Position numbers and translations under genes: made by a program
Shown: positions 12,060 through 23,569 of the stretch, in pieces
Position numbering within the stretch: position 1 is the stretch's first letter
How the letters are laid out: each line of letters opens with the position of its first letter
DNA from: Echinometra lucunter
Taxonomy: Eukaryota > Echinodermata > Echinoidea > Camarodonta > Echinometridae
Length of the DNA stretch: 64,000 bases
Direction of reading: 5' to 3'
Assembly: GCA_029962745.1 (NCBI GenBank)
Contig: CM057158.1
Location: forward strand, 9,116,949-9,180,948
The notes under the pieces: model-generated
What the model saw: only the letters and a program-made list of their open reading frames with translations
What the model was told of the DNA's origin: nothing
The model's database searches: none

Positions 12060-12948
12060 TATTGTCTCATCATCATCATCATTGTGATCATCGCTGTTTT
12101 TGTCAAGCCACCGAAGTAGAGTGGTTGTGTTGTATCGAAAGATCACCTTTTAATTTCACTCAAATTTTTTTCTTTATTCTTGTTATTATTTTTATTCTCC
12201 CCCCCCCAACTTTTTTGTGTAGACAATTACTCAAAATCTGCCCAGTCAAATTTCATTAAATTTTGGTCAGTCATCAGTCCTCATACGGTCAAGTGCCCGC
12301 AACTTTTTCAAGGTCAAAAGGTCGTCATGACGTCATCAAGGCTTCATTTTGTGGAAATCAATTCACCATCATATCTTCATAACAAAAAGTTAGGTCTCAG
12401 TCATCCTTGGCACGATTAAAGTCAACATCAGTCCAAACAATTCCAGATACATGTACTTTGACGTGCGCATACGTGTACGTCTGGGCATCAGCGAGTGCTC
12501 AAAAATGAAAAATGGAAAAATGCTCAGAATCATCTCAAAATCATTTTGCACATGTTTCAAGCCATTTTGAGCATTTCAAAATTTCTGCGCGCACATTTTG
12601 CACGTGCGCAACTTGTATAGAACATTAAAATACTGGGATTTTTTTCACTCAATTGAGACTCCCGATACTATTCTTGACAATTTTCATCCATGCAAAGTCA
12701 ATTTCAACTTACCGCAAGTTCACTCACGCGTGTCAATGTTTCAAATCCACGCATGCGTCTTATTTCTGTAGTGCAAATGACACAAAAACGCGTAAAAATA
12801 TGCATATTTAGAATCCCCCACAGGTCCTTAGAATGAAGGGGGACCCCCCAATTTTTTTCAAAATTCTGACAGCCTATGACTGTCATATAAATCCATGAAA
12901 AGATTTTGCTTTTCCAATGTTGTGACTTCATCAATTAGCATCTGAGCC
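12060..12948. repeat. Dispersed repeat ending at the assembly gap
   Basis: Starts with CAT repeats and GTTTTTGTCAAGCCACCGAA, shared with 17480-17510. The following text includes AAGGTCAAAAGGTCGTC and CpG-rich GCGCGCACATTT/ACGTGCGC words, unlike the neighbouring intron. It runs up to the Ns, so repeat content probably caused the gap. Confidence 0.6.
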
Positions 12949-13448
12949 NNNNNNNNNNNNNNNNNNNNNNNNNNNNNNNNNNNNNNNNNNNNNNNNNNNN
13001 NNNNNNNNNNNNNNNNNNNNNNNNNNNNNNNNNNNNNNNNNNNNNNNNNNNNNNNNNNNNNNNNNNNNNNNNNNNNNNNNNNNNNNNNNNNNNNNNNNNN
13101 NNNNNNNNNNNNNNNNNNNNNNNNNNNNNNNNNNNNNNNNNNNNNNNNNNNNNNNNNNNNNNNNNNNNNNNNNNNNNNNNNNNNNNNNNNNNNNNNNNNN
13201 NNNNNNNNNNNNNNNNNNNNNNNNNNNNNNNNNNNNNNNNNNNNNNNNNNNNNNNNNNNNNNNNNNNNNNNNNNNNNNNNNNNNNNNNNNNNNNNNNNNN
13301 NNNNNNNNNNNNNNNNNNNNNNNNNNNNNNNNNNNNNNNNNNNNNNNNNNNNNNNNNNNNNNNNNNNNNNNNNNNNNNNNNNNNNNNNNNNNNNNNNNNN
13401 NNNNNNNNNNNNNNNNNNNNNNNNNNNNNNNNNNNNNNNNNNNNNNNN
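12949..13448. other. Assembly gap (500 N)
   Basis: Exactly 500 unknown bases, probably a placeholder length. It lies inside the Piezo intron between the exons at 8437 and 18220, so a missing exon here cannot be excluded. Confidence 0.99.
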
Positions 13449-15609
13449 ATTGTTATGTATCTTTTGTGATAATTGTTAATAAATAGAATAGGATAATCAG
13501 AATTTCTTTTGAAAAATGTCCACCTCCTTCCTTGCGGTGATCCAAATATTCTGTGTTTTTGTGTCTAAAGTGAACAATACTTGCTCCTTTTCTATCCCTT
13601 TCCCCCTAAATTTACACTTTCAAGTATTTCATATCTGGATCAATTATTTTCATCAATTGGACCATACTTTTGATCCAACCCACACCCCCCCCCCAAAAAA
13701 AAAAGAAAATGCATTTACAGTTATGTTAATTTCTGATAATATTATGTGTAGCACTATATCCATTTTTCACCCAATCTTCATAAAGGATGTCTTCCTGTTA
13801 AATTATGTACAAACCTATGAATCAGAGGAATTTAGGTTTCGCTATGATTTGCTTTCCTATATTATTCATTCCCTTTTCTTTTGCACATGCTTGAATTATT
13901 TTAATGGTGTTCACCCCATATTTTCTGTGAGTCCCTAATTTGTCTATCCTATTTTTCTATCTTTCTATCAACTGTTATGGTGAGTAATAACAATACTTTT
14001 TTTAGCCAACATTTGCCAATTTTTCGCCCACTAACCGTCGATTAACTCACTTTTCATATTTGAGCATTTAGTTGTTGCCTTTCTTTCTCATTTCATTGTT
14101 ATTTTGTGATCAAACAGGTGTTCATTTTCCACACACATTCACAACATTCAGTTGAATATCATCATCAATGGTACAATGCTGTTACTATTTGAAATTGGTC
14201 ATATACATGTACATGTAGGATGGAGCTTACACTTAAAGTTTATGTGGTCTTTGTAGGAACCATTTCACAATTTTCTTGCAAACTGTAATTGTCTACAAAA
14301 AACTTATAGAATTATGTTTCTTTCTTCTAAACAATAGGATGGTCTGTAATGTTGCATGCCAATGCACTAATGTTTGAAAATAGAAACTCCATGCTGTTAA
14401 GTGGTTTGCATGACACCTGCCCTTACAATTTTGCTTTTATCTCAGTGAAAGAGTATATAAACTGAGATGCTTATATTCTTTTATTAAAGCAAAATGATTT
14501 TGCATTAAAATTTCTAGCAGGAAGGCTGAAAGTATTTGTTATTGAATTGAAACAGAGCAAAATGTGATGCAAGAAACAAAAATCAACCAATGTTGGGTGT
14601 ATTATTTTCATTAATAATGTGTACATGAACATTGCTCGTGCCATATTTTTCATGAGAAGAACAAAAACTAAGGATTCAAAAATTAGTACACTGTATTGCA
14701 CAGCCTCTCTACACTATATAGTGTAAATTGACCTGAATGAGAGTAGATTTCAAATTTGCTTTGACCGTAAATGCATGAGTTTATTTCCATAATCACTTCC
14801 CACCTATCAATTTTCACTAATGTTATTTTTGGCTAAACATGGGAAGAATCCTTGAGTTAATGTCTAAGTAGGTCGACATTCCATTGAAACACATATTAAA
14901 AACATGCATTTCAGTGATTGCCCCAGAGACTAATGCACTTACGATGATTTAGTGAGGTGCTGCCCTAATGCGTATGGATTATACAATTCTGTTTCAAACC
15001 CTGCTTATACACTGTAGTATTCATTGTTAAATTAAGTTGGAGCCCATGTACAAAAAGTAGAAGCTAGGAACTAGGATTTATTCTAGAGCAAAAAAAAAAA
15101 TACATTGTAAGAATTCCTCTTAATGTGAAAATGCATTTTTGCTGAAAAGGGGTGATGAAATAAGGCTGATGATGCAGATTTCTCCTTTTTATCATACTCC
15201 TTTTACTGTATTTGCAAATGAATAGAAACCAAACGTGGTAAGTTCACAGATTTTTTTTTGAGTGCTGGTTGATTCTTTCTGTGTCTTTCATGAAGAATTA
15301 GCTTTGCAGTTTGAATTAGCATGATTAGCAAGCATGCCTTTATTTGGGTTGTGTATTCAAAAGATTTTCATCTCTCTTTGTTGCGTCATTGCACTGCTAC
15401 TGAATTAAAAGAAAGCTGCCTTTGCAATAGTCAAGTAGTTGTAGTTGCATGAATCTAACTACAGGGAACCCCGATGAGATGTTGTTTAAGTAAAAGCTTA
15501 GTCTTGAGTATATTTCAACATTATCCACAACTTGTTTATGCACTTGTACTCAGGTACTTTGTAATTTGCTCACCAATTTAGTCGTTCAAACCAAGGAAAC
15601 TACACATTG
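13449..15609 (+). other. Piezo intron, after the gap
   Basis: AT-rich DNA. A 140-residue open frame at 13516-13938 is phenylalanine/isoleucine-rich and looks like translated AT-rich DNA rather than a gene. No repeat with definable ends. Confidence 0.6.
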
Positions 15610-16030
15610 TTAACCCATTCGTGACAGGAATTATTTAAAGCCTAATTTGATCAGCTTTTATTCTTCAAACTGGCAACACCAACATTTTTTTTTAATTGCT
15701 ACATTTTTTTCTAATGAAAAAATCATATATCTGAAATAAATATAAATTGACAGAATGTATGATGAGAAGTCACAAAGTTGCCAATTTGCAGGGACAAACA
15801 GTAATTTTAACATTTTCATCACATTGCCAATTTAAAGGATTTTAATGCTTATTTTCCTTTTAAAAAATTTCAGCATCAAATAACAAATATTGATGCAACG
15901 AAAATGGGCACAGTGTGTATAGAATTTTTTGCTTTTTCTGCTCATGTATTTGGTTTGATTTTTAGAGCTCTACATCAAAAGTTATTAGGCCAAACCACAT
16001 GATGTGGACCCTCTGTCACGAATGGGTTAA
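15610..16030. mobile_element. piggyBac-like MITE, copy 2
   Basis: Bounded by TTAACCCATTCGTGACAG and its exact inverse CTGTCACGAATGGGTTAA. Same interior as copies 1 and 3, with small indels that break the shared open frame. Same orientation as copy 1. Confidence 0.85.
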
Positions 16031-16329
16031 TTGGATGAACTATTTAAGAGCTGTGTAAAATGAAACGATAGGGGAGCATTTACTCAAATTGATGAATGAC
16101 CCATTTTGATTAGATTCAGTCCATTTCTGAAAAAAAAAAAAAAAGATTTGTGGCTATTTGTGTGTATTAGTGATGAAAGACATATGTTACTGTTTATGGG
16201 CTCTTTGTTAGATTGTGGTTTATCATGCTGGAGCTGCCCCGATAAAAAGAATATTTTGAAAATGACCCCACCAAAATTGCATTAGTATATGTAACTTTTA
16301 GATTGGGGAATTCATTATTAAAAAGATAA

Positions 16330-16670
16330 TTTTTATATCTCCGCACACTGAAGGTTGGGTCTAGATCATAGGAAGATAGTCTAATTCGATTTCTAGGTAT
16401 GTCGGTCAGAGGTCATAGAAGTCAATATGCATGGATTTTATACTTATGTCATCACTATAATTCAACCATTTGCATGCATACGACTATAAGGAGACATAGT
16501 GAGCAGAATTTTTTATTGTTAGATCAAAACTCAAAGGTCAGATATGTCAATTGCTGGTAACATGTAATTATAAGCTTTTTATCATGGTTATCACAATGAT
16601 TCAAGAAGAATTGGAGCCATGGAGTTACTAGAATATAGGTGGAGACATAGACATGTAGGGGACACAGTTG
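16330..16670. repeat. Degraded dispersed repeat with AGGTCA words
   Basis: Contains GGTCAGAGGTCATAGAAGTCA and later CAAAGGTCAGATATGTCA, resembling the repeats at 17480 and 41658. No clear ends. Confidence 0.4.
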
Positions 16671-16679
16671 CATTCATCT

Positions 16680-17099
16680 TTAACCCATTCGTGACAGAGG
16701 TCCACATTTTGTGGTTTGGCCTAATATCTTTTGATGCAAAGCCCTAAAAATCATACCAAATACATGAGCAGAAAGAGCAAAAAATTCTACAGAAACTGTG
16801 CCCATTTTGGTTGCGTCAATATTCGTTGTTTGATGCTGAAAATTTTTTAAATGAAAATAAGCATTAAAATCCTTAAATTGGCAATGTGATAGAAAGTTTA
16901 AAATCACCATTTTCCCCTGCAAATTGGCAACTTTTTCACTTCTCATCATAATTGCTGTCAATTTATATTCATTTCAGATACATGACGTTTTATAAGAAAA
17001 ATGTAGCAATAAAATAGAAATGTTGGTCAAGCCAATTTGAAGAATAAAAGCTGAATGATCAAATTAGGTTTTAAATATTTCCTGTCACGAATGGGTTAA
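16680..17099. mobile_element. piggyBac-like MITE, copy 3 (inverted)
   Basis: TTAACCCATTCGTGACAG at the left, CTGTCACGAATGGGTTAA at the right; the interior is the reverse complement of copies 1 and 2. It lies 650 bp from copy 2 in opposite orientation. A 93-residue minus-strand frame (16680-16961) matches that of copy 1. Confidence 0.85.
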
Positions 17100-17439
17100 G
17101 TTGTTTAGGTTTAGTTCTCCTCTATAGTCTTATTATGAGCAGTAGAATTAAGAAAATTCTTTTCGGTTGAAGACTATTGTTGAGTGAATTACTGACATAC
17201 ATGTATTATGCTATATTTATCATACCCTTCTTTTCAGAGCATAATCTATCTCGTACTTATAATTTTGTGTTTCTGGAATTTAAGTTGTTCTCAAAATTCT
17301 AGAACTGTCACCACTGTACAATTTCATTTGATACATTTGTACGACATTCTCATTTCTTCAAATATGCAATAAGTTGCATTATTATTGTTCATTTAAGGCA
17401 GTTTCACCTTTTTATCTTCCTGAGAGCATTGTTATTTCA

Positions 17440-17880
17440 GTTGTTATCATTATATGCATTATTATCTGTTTCGTCATTGTGATCGTTTTTGTCAAGCCAC
17501 TGAGGTGGAGCGAGACTAAGGGATCCTTAGCAGCGTCCGTCCCTCGTCCGTCCGTGACGCTTATGAAACTTAAATAACTTTGCGACCGTTTGCCCGTTCG
17601 TAACCAAACTTGGATGGTAGATGCTCATAGGTACTTCAATGCTGTTTGGGGGTCAAAGGTCATGTATGTAGGTCAAGGGCATATGAGGTCAAATGGTAGA
17701 ATTTACCTCTAAGTTTCTAATGGGGTAAGTAACCTTTGAACCACTAGCCTGTTTGTAACCAAACTTGGATGTAGATGCATTACAGAGACCTCAATATTAC
17801 TTGGGGGTCAAAGGTCACATATGTAGGTCAAAGATCAAATGAGGTCAGATGTTGCAATTTACCTGCAAGAATGATTGCAC
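17440..17880. repeat. Dispersed repeat with CGTCCGTC run and DR1 motifs
   Basis: Starts GTTTTTGTCAAGCCACTGAG, followed by CGTCCGTCC words, then two units of about 155 bp, each with AACCAAACTTGGATG and GGGTCAAAGGTCA (17650-17662 and 17805-17817). Related in style to 41658-42236. Non-coding. Confidence 0.7.
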
Positions 17881-18219
17881 ATGAACGTGGTGAAACACAT
17901 TATGGCTATGTCTTGTATTATCTTTATGTCTTTATTATATCATGATGAGCTTCATTATTGCAGTTTCATTATGAAAAGTCATAAAATGTACATAAATCTA
18001 TGTTGCACAAGCTGTCATACAAATACATAAATGATGGTAACACCATTATTTGTATTAACTTGTTAACTGCTTCAGTTGACTTGTGGCATAAGCGCTGGAC
18101 TGCCACAGTTGAATCTTGGCCTGCGTTAGGTGTCTGCACCATACGTGTATTGTATTTTGCCCTTTTTTCTTAATACTTTTTACTTAATTTTTGAATTTCA
18201 TTTATTGTTTTCTACACAG

Positions 18220-18279
18220 TGTCATATTCAACAGCCATCAGTGGTGATGGGGGAGAGAAGGATCGTAGTAAAGGCAAAG
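18220..18279 (+). CDS. Piezo: Piezo exon, cytosolic linker
   Basis: Acceptor TCTACACAG, donor AAAG|GTAAGG. Sixty bases read VSYSTAISGDGGEKDRSKGK, a polar linker with no membrane segment. It is supported by phase agreement with both neighbours rather than by conservation; this part of Piezo varies strongly between animals. Residues about 267-286. Confidence 0.78.
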
Positions 18280-18471
18280 GTAAGGAGTGCTATCATGAAA
18301 GCCAACTTTCTTGAGCAACATGTAAAAAGTTTTCCTGCCATTGACACTTTGCTGCCTTAACTGTATTGATTAATTGGAATGAGTGAATGCTTCATTCATC
18401 CTGAATATGTCATCATTAAGTCCATCAGTTTCATGCCTATTTTCTTTTGGCAACCAAAAGTTTACATGAGG

Positions 18472-18886
18472 TTGAACCCATAGAAGTACAGAGCTTTTTA
18501 GAGGTCTAAATTAATCATCTTCAATCCTCAAATTTGCAACAAATATTTTTTTCCACTCTTACATGATTTGAAAAAAATAATTATAAATATAACATGAACC
18601 AAAATGAATTATGATTGCAAAATTTAAGCTGAAACTACCAATTTGAACATGGAAATGGTGATTATATGATATTCACTGCGTTGCCAATTTAAAGAGTTTA
18701 ATGATTAGTTACACTTAAACTGCTCTAATTCGAGAACGCCACACCATACAGCGATGGGAATGGGCTCAAATTTGTCCGTGCATTTTTCTCTTTCTGCTCA
18801 TGTATGATATGTACTGCCCAACATTCTGGACCAACAGATACTGCAAAAGCGTCTCCTAAAGGTGACACTGTACCTCTATGGGTTAA
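18472..18886. mobile_element. Diverged relative of the piggyBac-like MITE
   Basis: Left end TTGAACCCATAGAAGTACAG; the reverse complement of the right end is TTAACCCATAGAGGTACAGT. Length 415 bp, almost that of the three MITE copies. Interior words such as TTGCCAATTTAAAG and TTTCTGCTCATGTATG are shared with them at the same relative places. The outer TIR text differs, so this looks like a sister family. Confidence 0.65.
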
Positions 18887-19016
18887 TATCGTTCTGATAA
18901 ACATGATCAAAAGTAATGTTTAGATTTCTTTTTTTTTTTACAATGAGTTACCGTTTCCAAATGGAAACACTGTTTACTCATATTATTTGTTTTTTTCTTT
19001 GTATTTGTTCATGTAG

Positions 19017-19121
19017 GTAGAAAACAGAGTGTAGAGGAGGCTGAAGATGAGAGTGATGATATTGCTCTGAGAGGTAGCGATGCGGATGATATTGAGATAG
19101 AACAAGATGAAGAGCCAGAAG
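19017..19121 (+). CDS. Piezo: Piezo exon, acidic cytosolic linker
   Basis: Acceptor TTCATGTAG, donor GAAG|GTAAGA. It reads GRKQSVEEAEDESDDIALRG and then SDADDIEIEQDEEPE. It is strongly acidic and probably disordered, as in the latch/linker region after the beam. Residues about 287-321. Length 105 bases, a multiple of three. Confidence 0.85.
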
Positions 19122-19187
19122 GTAAGATTATATACTGTAGTCTTGTATTATAATGAGAATAAATAAACAACTTCATTACTTCACTTA

Positions 19188-19672
19188 CCCCGCTTTCAGA
19201 CGTACCAACTTATCGTATATACATACGACGTATTGATATGAGACCTTTCAGATGCAACGCCCTGTTATCTGATAATCGTATAGGAGCATTCAGACGTACC
19301 TCGCGCTCAGTCGAACTTTCGTGAGAAGCTCATGAATATGTACGAGTCCCTTGCGCAGTATGAACTTCACGCGGGCTTTGCGCTTTGTGTTTGTGTTGCG
19401 CGCGTTGTGCTGGACTCATAGTAGAGTAGAGGTTGGGCCCTATTAAGCGCGCGTTGCAAATAAGTCCCGCCTACTTATACGACGTACGGATATGAGAGCA
19501 TTCAGACGTGAATTTACATCGTATGGATATAGGAAAATTGTACGATATACTTCGTATATTGAAACGACGTATCAATATAAGAGCATTCAGACCCTAAAAA
19601 ACGTCCTGTATCCATATGTCGTATATCCATAGTCGTATATCGATACAAGATCTCTCTCGTCTGAAAGTGGGG
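19188..19672. mobile_element. Non-autonomous TIR element (PIF/Harbinger-like), 485 bp
   Basis: CCCCGCTTTCAGACG at the left and its inverse CGTCTGAAAGTGGGG at the right, with a perfect TTA duplication (19185-19187 and 19673-19675). The interior repeats CGTATAT/ACGACGTA words many times. No coding frame. Confidence 0.8.
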
Positions 19673-19769
19673 TTATTCATGACTGAGATTAGCTGAAAAA
19701 AACATATGAGGAGGCATACCATGAGGATTTTTCAAGAGTATTTTTTTTGTGTTGTGTACAAAAGAAATT

Positions 19770-19995
19770 GCAGTGACACAACAAAGAACTGCAGTTAAAA
19801 ACGTTGTGCACTCATTTACTTGCATGTTATAAAATGCACTAAAAAGCCTGCAGAAACCCCCCGCAGTTTCCCTCTTCAAATTTGAACAGGCCTTCAGTAT
19901 AAATTTGACTGAGAAGCACTGTTCAGGGGGAAACAAAGATTTGGGTCTTTCTATGCATTAAGCCACTGAAGCAAGTTTGACTGTATTTGTGTAGC
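19770..19995 (+). repeat. Direct duplication, left copy
   Basis: A stretch containing CACTCATTTACTTGCATGTT, CTGCAGAAA, ACTGAGAAGCA and GAAGCAAGTTTGACTGTATT recurs in the same order and orientation at 20455-20675. It precedes the Piezo exon at 20746. Confidence 0.8.
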
Positions 19996-20115
19996 AGTGA
20001 TCTAGTTGTTTCTTTAGCTTTATGTACAACCATAGACATTTTCTAAACGAAAAGCAGCACACGTGGATATCATTATGTGAATGGCATTAGGCCCTGCCTC
20101 TTTCGGATCATTTGA

Positions 20116-20394
20116 AGGGGCCGATAAGCACCCGTTATCGCCATGTTATCAATAACACTGTTGCATTATTCATATCTATTGCACGTTTTAATGTGATACT
20201 TTGATTTAATATGCAATTGTTGTGCATTTGTTGCGCATTGATTGCGCATTGATTGTGTATTTATTGCGCATGTTTTTAGCCAATGGGCGTAATGTTTTAA
20301 AACATGCACAAACGCACGCTACTCCTTGGAATCATCTTACAAAATGAATTATTCATTTTTGCTCATGAATATTGATGGGTGCTTAGGTCGGCCT
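20116..20394. mobile_element. TIR element between the direct duplicates, 279 bp
   Basis: Left AGGGGCCGATAAGCACCCGT; reverse complement of right AGGCCGACCTAAGCACCCAT. The interior has a short ATTGCGCATTG tandem (about 20215-20275). It is also AGG-starting, like the other elements listed. Confidence 0.6.
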
Positions 20395-20454
20395 TCTAAT
20401 GGATCTGGACAAAATGGCGAAGCTTTAGGGGCCTGGTGTGTACAAAATGAAAGG

Positions 20455-20675
20455 CATTGATGCAACAAAGGACCATGCTTAAAATGTTGCACACTCATTT
20501 ACTTGCATGTTGTAAAATGCGCTAAAAAAAAACCTGCAGAAAACACAGTTTCCCTGATTTCACTGAGAAGCATGATTCAGGGGAACCAAAGATATTGGTA
20601 TTTTATTTTGGCATTAGGTCACAGAAGCAAGTTGGACTGTATTTGTATAGCAATGATCCAGTTGTTTCTTTAGGC
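20455..20675 (+). repeat. Direct duplication, right copy
   Basis: Counterpart of 19770-19995, about 85% alike by eye, with small indels. Ends about 70 bp before the Piezo exon acceptor. Confidence 0.8.
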
Positions 20676-20745
20676 CTCTTTGAACAACCTCATTTCTGAT
20701 ATGTAATAATGAGAGTATATTGTCTGTAACATTACCCATGAACAG

Positions 20746-20912
20746 GCGTTGTAGGTAAGGTGAAGAGCTACCTCTCTCTGACATGGCTCATATTCCTGCG
20801 TTCCGTGGATACACTCATTCGAGTCTTGGACAGCATCTCCAAGGAATACCGCTATGTGGCTAAAGAATTACAGAAACTCACCACAGAGGGCAAACGAAAG
20901 AGAGCATTGAGG
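20746..20912 (+). CDS. Piezo: Piezo exon, re-entry to membrane after the linker
   Basis: Acceptor CATGAACAG, donor AGG|GTCAGT (a weaker donor, fixed by phase 0). It reads KVKSYLSLTWLIFLRSVDTL followed by IRVLDSISKEYRYVAKELQK. The pattern of a W-x-x-FL...D helix and then a L-x-SIS-x-E-x amphipathic helix matches the clasp region of Piezo. Residues about 322-377. It is preceded by a direct ~240-bp duplication in the intron. Confidence 0.93.
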
Positions 20913-21291
20913 GTCAGTCTTAAATATATTGAGGATAGTATTCTGAAAGCGAAGTTATCTTCTGTGTTAGTAAAATGATGTTAACTGTAAAAAAAAAAAA
21001 TAGAACTAATAATATGTCATTGGTTAATTTCTGCACATAGCTGGCTGTATTTTGCATTTAACAGCTTTCCTCCAATACAGCAGCTGTTTACTTTTCAAGT
21101 TTAAATTTTAAAGAGAAAATGTCATTCTTTCCCAAACCTATGGAACAATAAGTATATTTATTGATTGTGTCTGCATTCTAAAAACTAATGATATTTGTCA
21201 TTTCTTCTTACATAGATGCAAAGACATTAAGTATTTTTAGATATTATTGTTATTTTAAAAGTCATACTATTTTCAATTTCTTCATACACAG

Positions 21292-21467
21292 AAAGAGAGA
21301 CATATGGCAGAGCTTAAAGACATGTCTGGGAAGGATGGTAGAAAAGAAGAAGAGAAAAAGGTGGATGAAGTGGAAGAAGGAGCAGAAGAGAAGAAGGAGG
21401 AAGAGGGAAAGGATGGTGCTACAGGAAGCCCTGCTGATGAGAATGGAACACCTACTAGGGATATCAG
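21292..21467 (+). CDS. Piezo: Piezo exon, Lys/Glu-rich linker
   Basis: Acceptor TTCATACACAG, donor AG|GTAACG. It reads KERHMAELKDMSGKDGRKEE, then a long K/E-rich low-complexity stretch, then GSPADENGTPTRDI. Residues about 378-435. It is probably cytosolic and disordered or helical. Its acidic-basic composition explains the spurious serine-rich frame on the opposite strand. Confidence 0.87.
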
Positions 21468-23512
21468 GTAACGTGAAAACAAATGAGTGGGACTGTAGAT
21501 GCTGCAGTATGAGCTCGCATCAAAGTAGGATATGGAAGAGGGACTTGAAAGCAAGTGGATGGGACTGCACCATGAATAGAATATGAATGCCCCCTTGGCA
21601 TGAAAAAAAGCTAGCTATAATTGATATGGCATGTCGCAGTTGAATGGATTGCAATAAATAATTTCTGTAAGCTATTGAGATGAAATACATGTACTGACAC
21701 AAATAAAATCAACAGTCTTGTTCCAAACGAGGATAGGTTTCGGAAATTATTTTTCAATGTATTCATGGCCAAAATATTTTTACAGTATATTCTTTATGAC
21801 ATTCAGGCTTACGGAAATGACAACAACCTAAAATATGCATGAATCCACCGAGATAACCATGAAACATAGTATCTTCCAATCAATTTTCAAAGAATTAGAG
21901 ATGAGCAGATATATAATTCCAATACTAATTACTTAACATGAAACAGAAGCCAGTTCTAACTACTAACATGCCCAAAATCAATGCTGCACATTACTAATCA
22001 GTACATGAAGCATTTTTTTTTTGCTGGATGTTCATGGAGGTTACATATATATCAACCTGCCATCAGCTAGCAATGAATTGTTACTCTAGATGCTTACAAT
22101 TATTTTGATACATTTGGAGTCTTGAAATATGTCAGTACTCTTCTTTGTGACTGCTCTGTGCTTGTAGAGAATTGTAAATAAGTACAACCGTCAGATGTAA
22201 ATATTTGATGTTATACATTGCACTTTCCAATTTGAATGCCTAAATTGTAGTTGTAATTCAATATTTCTGCAGATATGTACAGTATTCATGTCAAAACTGT
22301 TTTCAGTGTTGTGGATAGTTTAAGTAATCCTTCATGCTTTTTAGCGTGAATTTGTGTGTGTCTTGTGTTGTGAGTTGTTTTTGTGATGTGTGCATTTGCA
22401 TATGAATTTTGTTACAATTTGTGTACATTCTATGTGCTGCATGTTTGTATATGTTCTGTGTGCTATATGTATGTACTTTGACACATTCTCTCTGTGTATC
22501 CAGTATTTATTTTTTAAATTTCTTTTAGGTTGGGGGTGTATTTGTGTAATTGTGCAAATTATATTGTCAGATGTTCACTTTTGTTGTCCAGTCATACACG
22601 TATCACTTCTAATTGTTTCATGTGAAATCAATATGTAGGGCTTGTATTGTTATTACATGGTTTTGAATACTATGTCCACTCAAATCAGATGTTTGTTTTT
22701 TTTTCTTCTTTGCGTGTGTTTATGTTGTTTGTATTGTTGTATGTTTGGGATGTCATGGGATAGGAATCTGTTTCATGTTTATTTGAAGTAGGATGAAGAA
22801 GATGGAAAGGATGTTAAACATTTGAATTTAACATAAATCATAATGCGATGAAGTTTGAAAATTTGAAAATGCATTGCAGTTGCAAAAGCGTATTTCCTGG
22901 GCAGTACTCAAATGCACTTATCATGCCATCACACTGTATTTTGCATTGCTAGTGGATTTACCTATTGTACAACAATCCAAATTTTGTTTTCATTCTTGTG
23001 AATCAGCGCTTGTAGCAAAAGTCTTAAAGCTATTTGGGAAAGTTACATTGTTATCATCATGTACATTGAATTATGAAATGATACATTTTGAATTATTGAT
23101 AGCATCAATATTCGTTTGTGATTGAACTATTTCTTGTTTTGTTTTATTATGTTTTGCTGTAAGTGTACATGGCATTTCTGGCTGTTTCATGGTAAAAAAT
23201 CTTGCTTTCAGTGTATGTTTAACTTCATTTATTTCTCTTTTTCAGTCGTACATGTCGGATGATAAAAAGTTCTTTTTAATTTTAACTCTGCTTTATCATT
23301 TTGTTTCTCTACTTTGTTGCTGCTGCATGAAAATTTGTCTTCATTTTCTCGCTGGATCTCCATCCTTGCTTTGTGGTATTGCTGCCACATTTTCCCACCT
23401 AAACTGTCTTGCTTTAAATGGCCATGTCCCTGACTACACACACACCCATGCCCCGCTCCCCTGTCCCGCCCCCTGCCCCATCCCCGGCCACGCCTACTTG
23501 CATGGCTTGCAG
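21468..23512 (+). other. Piezo intron with C-rich end
   Basis: AT-rich except for a cytosine-rich tract at about 23438-23500 (CCCGCCCC-type words) that ends at the acceptor of the 57-nt exon. Open frames here translate to low-complexity, cysteine/phenylalanine-rich peptides and are not judged real. Confidence 0.6.
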
Positions 23513-23569
23513 AGTATCCATCATTCCTGAGCCTACGTCCCAACTGACATTCCAGAGATTCATGGAGAG
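23513..23569 (+). CDS. Piezo: Piezo short exon (57 nt, phase 2/2)
   Basis: Acceptor GGCTTGCAG, donor GAGAG|GTGAGA. The 57 bases read RVSIIPEPTSQLTFQRFME. Both neighbouring phases fit. The length is a multiple of three, so the exon can be skipped without loss of frame. Just upstream (about 23438-23500) is a very C-rich tract that could act in its recognition. Residues about 436-454. Confidence 0.75.

Larger units (their letters stand above)
8517..12948 (+). other. Piezo intron, part before the gap
   Basis: Mostly AT-rich DNA without clear structure, apart from the possible 78-nt exon at 10681. A 250-bp GC-richer block at 8570-8870 has long open frames on the minus strand but no recognisable protein. 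From about 12060 a dispersed repeat begins (see separate entry) and runs into the gap. Confidence 0.6.

Noticed and set aside
13516..13938. 140-codon + frame
   Set aside because: Composition of AT-rich noncoding DNA (F, I, S, L), no motif, inside a Piezo intron next to the gap.
21282..21554. Serine-rich minus-strand frame of 90 codons
   Set aside because: Antisense shadow of the Lys/Glu-rich Piezo exon.
23246..23530. Exon start at the TTTTTCAG near 23246 continuing to 23530
   Set aside because: In the phase needed after the exon at 21467 it hits a stop within about ten codons; the AG at 23511-23512 keeps the frame open.
23229..23543. Gly/Arg-rich minus-strand frame of 104 codons
   Set aside because: Antisense of the C-rich tract and of the 57-nt Piezo exon; no splice or start evidence.
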